Shown piece after piece: positions 18,672 through 21,216 of a DNA stretch of 21,216 nt. The stretch's first letter is position 1. Each line of letters starts with the position of its first letter. This DNA is from Chara braunii (taxonomy: Eukaryota > Streptophyta > Charophyceae > Charales > Characeae): assembly GCA_003427395.1 (NCBI GenBank), contig BFEA01000163.1, forward strand, positions 135,111 to 156,326, written 5' to 3'. The notes under the pieces are model-generated. The model was not told the DNA's origin and did not search any database. It was given only the letters and a program-made list of their open reading frames with translations. The translations under genes were made by a program, and so were the position numbers.

Positions 18672-19298
18672 TGGGCATTGTTTCTAAGCTGAATGACCCA
18701 AGACTATGTTTATTTGGTTGTTTTCTGAAGGGCGAGACATTGTTTCCAAGTTAAATGGCTTGGTTGCTGTGTTTATTTTCTGAGGGTTTGCCTCATTTGA
18801 AGAGTTTAAGTTCTTGTTTTATTCTTAGAAAGGATTTTGGTTTCAGGTTGAGCATTGTTTCTAAGCTGAATGGTTTAGCATGAAAACCACGCACATAAGT
18901 ATAAAATGAGTATAAAAGAAAGAATTTTACTTATATTTGCATTTGAACTGGCAGTTGGGCATTGTTTCAAAGTCGAATGGTCCAGCGCTAAGCCATATCA
19001 CTCAGAAGAAAATGGAAATCACAGAGTAACAATTGAAAATAGTTTGGGCAAGCTGAATATTGTTTCCAAGCCGAATGGTTAAGTCCCCTACCCATATTTG
19101 CATTTTCTTTTGAGAACAAAGTCAGAAAATTATAAAATTTTGGATATTAAACAGTTCAGGGCGGCTAGGCATTGTTTCCAAGTCGAATGACCTAGTCGAA
19201 TGACCTAGTCATATGCCCAAACAAGAGAGTAGTAGTGCAACCTGTTCGTGTATATCTTCAGGCACGTTGGATATTGTTTCCAACCCGAATGGTCTAGC
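18672..19298 (+). repeat. Array of seven covarying hairpins with a conserved loop
   Basis: Seven copies lie at 18672-18700, 18733-18762, 18847-18879, 18954-18986, 19052-19084, 19163-19197 and 19266-19298. Each has YATT, a 12-base loop close to GTTTCYAAGYYG, AATG, one unpaired purine on the 3' side, and an outer stem of 4-7 bp. The inner 4 bp and loop are nearly constant, while the outer stem differs between copies but stays paired: the first outer pair is G-C, G-U or A-U, the second G-C or A-U, the third G-C, A-U or G-U. Copy 2 has a 1x1 mismatch instead of the bulge, copy 5 one mismatch. Three copies are preceded by TTCAGG, and spacers are poorly conserved. Matched changes point to selection on a folded RNA or single-stranded DNA. 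Confidence 0.8.
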
Positions 19299-19358
19299 AT
19301 TGTGTCATATGTAAGTTGGGTATAAGGGTTGAATTACTTGAGGATTCACGAACTATCT

Positions 19359-19366
19359 TATATAAA
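19359..19366 (+). promoter_or_regulatory. TATA box candidate
   Basis: TATATAAA lies 61 bp after the last hairpin of the array and about 250 bp before the 120-bp repeats. If the region is an LTR, transcription would begin near 19390 and the hairpins would lie in U3. The match is to the consensus only, in AT-rich DNA, so chance is possible. Confidence 0.4.
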
Positions 19367-19599
19367 TTGACTTTGGAATAGTGAGAGTACTTACCTTTGT
19401 GGTTTGGCCTGCATGTGACTGAGTGAAACTACTACTTAGTCTGAGTTTCAGTTTGATAGGTAGTTGTTGTAGTTGCTCGCCACGTGCTAGAGCCATAGGA
19501 GTTAGTTTCAATTCTAGCATTTTCTGGGCTAAGTTTATTTTTACTTAGGTCGATTTCTGCATTTTCTAGGATAATACTTTCTACTTGGTTTTGTATAAG

Positions 19600-19918
19600 T
19601 CTTGGTAAGCCACTTTCTTTACGGGAAGCGCTGCCAAAATTTCTACAAAACCAACGAGTTAGTCAAATTTTGTCTTTTTCAGGGTCCAACCTTTCCGACT
19701 TATTGGCTTGGTAAAAATTTAGAAAACCTCCCTTTCTAAAGGGAGTGTTGCCCAAATTTTACCAATTCAGGGAGTTAGATAAATTTTGACTTCCAAGGGT
19801 TAGAGGTTGTTTTTTATTTTCATATTTGAGTTATTATAAATTCTGAAAAGGCATTTCTCCTACGGGAAGCGCTGCCGAAATTTTCTTAATTTAGAGGAGT
19901 TAGATTATATTTTAGCAA
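19600..19918 (+). repeat. Three 120-bp tandem repeats, U5-like
   Basis: A block like ACGGGAAGCGCTGCC followed by AAATTT recurs at 19621, 19739 and 19862. Each is followed about 15-18 bases later by GAGTTAG and an AAATTTT-like segment. In the first unit CAAAATTT (19635-19642) and AAATTTTG (19665-19672) are exact inverted repeats. A weaker fourth copy (GTAGGGGAGATTCTGCC) begins near 19945. GC-rich blocks of this kind followed by a GAGTTAG segment remind me of the R-U5 region of plant Ty3 LTRs, but that is a resemblance, not a match I could test. Confidence 0.65.
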
Positions 19919-19934
19919 GTGGCGACCCTGACAA
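19917..19934 (+). other. Putative LTR end and primer-binding site
   Basis: The sequence TAGCA ending at 19917 is followed by AG and then TGGCGACCCTGACAA (19920-19934). LTRs end in CA and are followed within a few bases by a site beginning TGG that pairs with a tRNA 3' CCA end. TGGCGAC starts the primer site of some plant Ty3 elements of the Tat/Ogre group. No gag or pol sequence follows within the window, so the element is either truncated or has a long leader. Confidence 0.45.
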
Positions 19935-20642
19935 TCCACTCTGCGTAGGGGAGATTCTGCCAAAGATCTACATTTTCTTTGGGCACTGGCTTAAAGACAG
20001 GCTGAGGCTTAGCTTGTAGAAGGATCTTAGGTGAGAATGTGTTATGGAGCTGTATTCTCCATACACTTATGGTTTTAGCTTGGGGATTGACCCGTCTTGT
20101 GTTACAGGTCTTTTTGATCGATTGATTCAGGATTTGGGCTAGATTCAGCTTGATCCTACGCGGATCACCTTCTGTTATCACTGATAACAGGCCGGTTGCC
20201 GATTCATCGGTTTACGATTCAACTCCAATCCACTCTTGTCACTTAACCTGAAGGTTTTAACCTTATGATTTGAATTGTTTTGTTATGTTTTCGCCCGAAC
20301 TTTATTTGAATGGTCATTTAAAGAAAAATACTGAGTATTTTATTTTGAGAAGTTGCACAAGAGTGAGGTTTGTATGACTAAAGGCAAGGGGTGTGAGTGC
20401 AGAGAATGGTTGAAGTTGACCCCGTGTAGTGTATGGACTTTTTGGTTGAATCTTTGATGTGATTGCAGGTATGTTTGGTGATTCGGGCTTTGGATTTGGC
20501 TGTATGCGATCATATATATATATATGGCCGAGAGGAGTCCCACTGTGATTGTGAGAAGTGATCGTCACATATTTATAACCCTTTATATATATGTAAATAC
20601 ATATGTCTTGAGTGTTTTGTGCGGCCTACAGTGACCGCGCGT
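19935..20642. other. No gene seen; possible retrotransposon leader
   Basis: Short frames on the - strand (for example 19912-20181) have no recognisable motif. A short (TA)n run lies at about 20512-20525. If the primer site at 19920 is real, this would be the untranslated leader of an LTR element. Confidence 0.4.
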
Positions 20643-20697
20643 AAAGGTTAAACATATTATGTTTTTAAGGGAAATACAACTTTCCCTTTTAACCTTT
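20643..20697. repeat. Nested perfect inverted repeats
   Basis: AAAGGTTAA (20643-20651) pairs exactly with TTAACCTTT (20689-20697), and inside it AAGGGAAA (20667-20674) pairs exactly with TTTCCCTT (20681-20688). The right arms are contiguous; the left arms are separated by 15 bases. A pyrimidine tract ending in CAG (splice-acceptor-like) follows at about 20698-20706. Confidence 0.8.
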
Positions 20698-21172
20698 GTT
20701 TTTCAGAGTTTTTATGGTTGGACGTTGTAGTGTATGGGAGCCGTCAAAGTCAAACCCCTTGATTTCTCTTCAGTGTTACGGACTTCGCCAGGGCTCGATC
20801 CCTGGTCTATCTTTTGCTATTTCGGCTGCATCCCGTTTTAGGCCTGACACCCCTTTTCCAAACCCCTCCTTTTGGTACCGTAGGATTTTGGACAACTGGC
20901 GCCATGCTGCAATTCGGGCGCCACTTTCAAATACTGCATTTTTNAGTTCTGCCCTCGGGGCCTTTGCAGAAATGCCCCNGGTACCGTACGTGTNACCGGT
21001 ACTTATACCGGCTCCCCGTACGGTACGGGGACCNNTCTCGTACCAGTTCTCTGCTGCTGTACTCGTACTCAGTGTGACTTGCTGTTTTCGGCATCCGGGA
21101 ATCCAAGACTTCGACTTTGTGCCTTGCCACTGTGTCTGCGTCCGACCCTCAGTCCGAGTCCGTCGTGTCGAG
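20698..21172. other. No recognisable gene; GTACGG palindromes
   Basis: A 159-residue frame (20696-21175, TTG start, containing ambiguous codons) has no motif I know. CCAGGG/CCCTGG (about 20788-20805) encloses CTCGAT. CCGGTA-CTTA-TACCGG (20996-21011) and CCCCGTAC-G-GTACGGGG (21014-21030) are palindromes akin to those at 1931-2194. Five ambiguous bases (20944, 20979, 20994, 21034, 21035) lie in or next to this palindromic part. Confidence 0.5.
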
Positions 21173-21216
21173 TGAGTGAGTGTGTGTGTGTGCTCTCACT
21201 CTCTCCCTCTCTCTCC
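21173..21216. repeat. TG and CT simple repeats at the window end
   Basis: GAGTGAGTGAG runs into a (TG)n tract and then CTCTC-rich sequence up to the last base. The repeat probably continues beyond the window. Confidence 0.9.

Noticed and set aside
18672-19298. CRISPR-like reading of the evenly spaced repeats
   Set aside because: Repeats are imperfect, covary in their arms, spacing is 62-115 bp, no cas genes exist, and the context is eukaryotic.
20788-20806. Pol III B-box-like GGCTCGATCCC
   Set aside because: No A box or tRNA arms at the right distance; the simple CCAGGG/CCCTGG palindrome explains it.
20696-21175. 159-residue frame
   Set aside because: TTG start, crosses ambiguous bases and palindromes, no recognisable domain.

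Overview
The window looks like repeat-rich intergenic DNA from a large genome of the green lineage. A streptophyte alga such as Chara is my best guess, but nothing here proves the species. The reasons are a decayed Penelope-like retroelement with its GIY-YIG nuclease ahead of the reverse transcriptase (the arrangement known from Chlamys elements of green algae and spike mosses), a decayed plant-type LINE, plant-type telomere-like motifs, and a sequence resembling a plant LTR-retrotransposon end. I see no intact host gene, rRNA, tRNA or CRISPR array. Almost every long reading frame is a fragment of a dead mobile element or chance.  Layout: 1-305 holds a hammerhead-ribozyme fold (type III) with one mutated core base, followed by an (AT)n microsatellite. 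306-1240 is AT-rich with a perfect 15-bp inverted repeat and three telomere-like motifs. 1326-6909 is a Penelope-like element bounded by two direct repeats of about 470 bp (pseudo-LTRs). Inside are remnants of a CCHC zinc knuckle, a coiled coil, a SAP-like segment, a GIY-YIG endonuclease, a CxC linker and a reverse transcriptase, all on the + strand in that order. 6976-7082 is a dense cluster of hairpins. 7690-8420 holds two minisatellite-like arrays.  8772-14810 is a LINE on the + strand: ORF1 with a DUF4283-like segment and a damaged zinc knuckle, then an ORF2 with AP endonuclease, reverse transcriptase and C-terminal tail, broken by many stops and frameshifts. 14811-16200 has nothing I recognise. 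16222-17010 is a degenerate tandem array of about 170 bp per unit, several units keeping a long hairpin with changed but still paired stems. 17011-18640 has no recognisable gene.  18672-19298 is the most striking part: seven hairpins about 100 bp apart, each with the same 12-base loop and 4-bp inner stem, but outer stems whose two arms change together. They lie just upstream of a TATA box (19359), three 120-bp repeats, a CA end (19917) and a primer-binding-site-like sequence (19920). Together these suggest the U3-R-U5 of an LTR retrotransposon carrying a conserved structured-RNA array. The window ends in GTACGG palindromes, ambiguous bases and TG/CT simple repeats.
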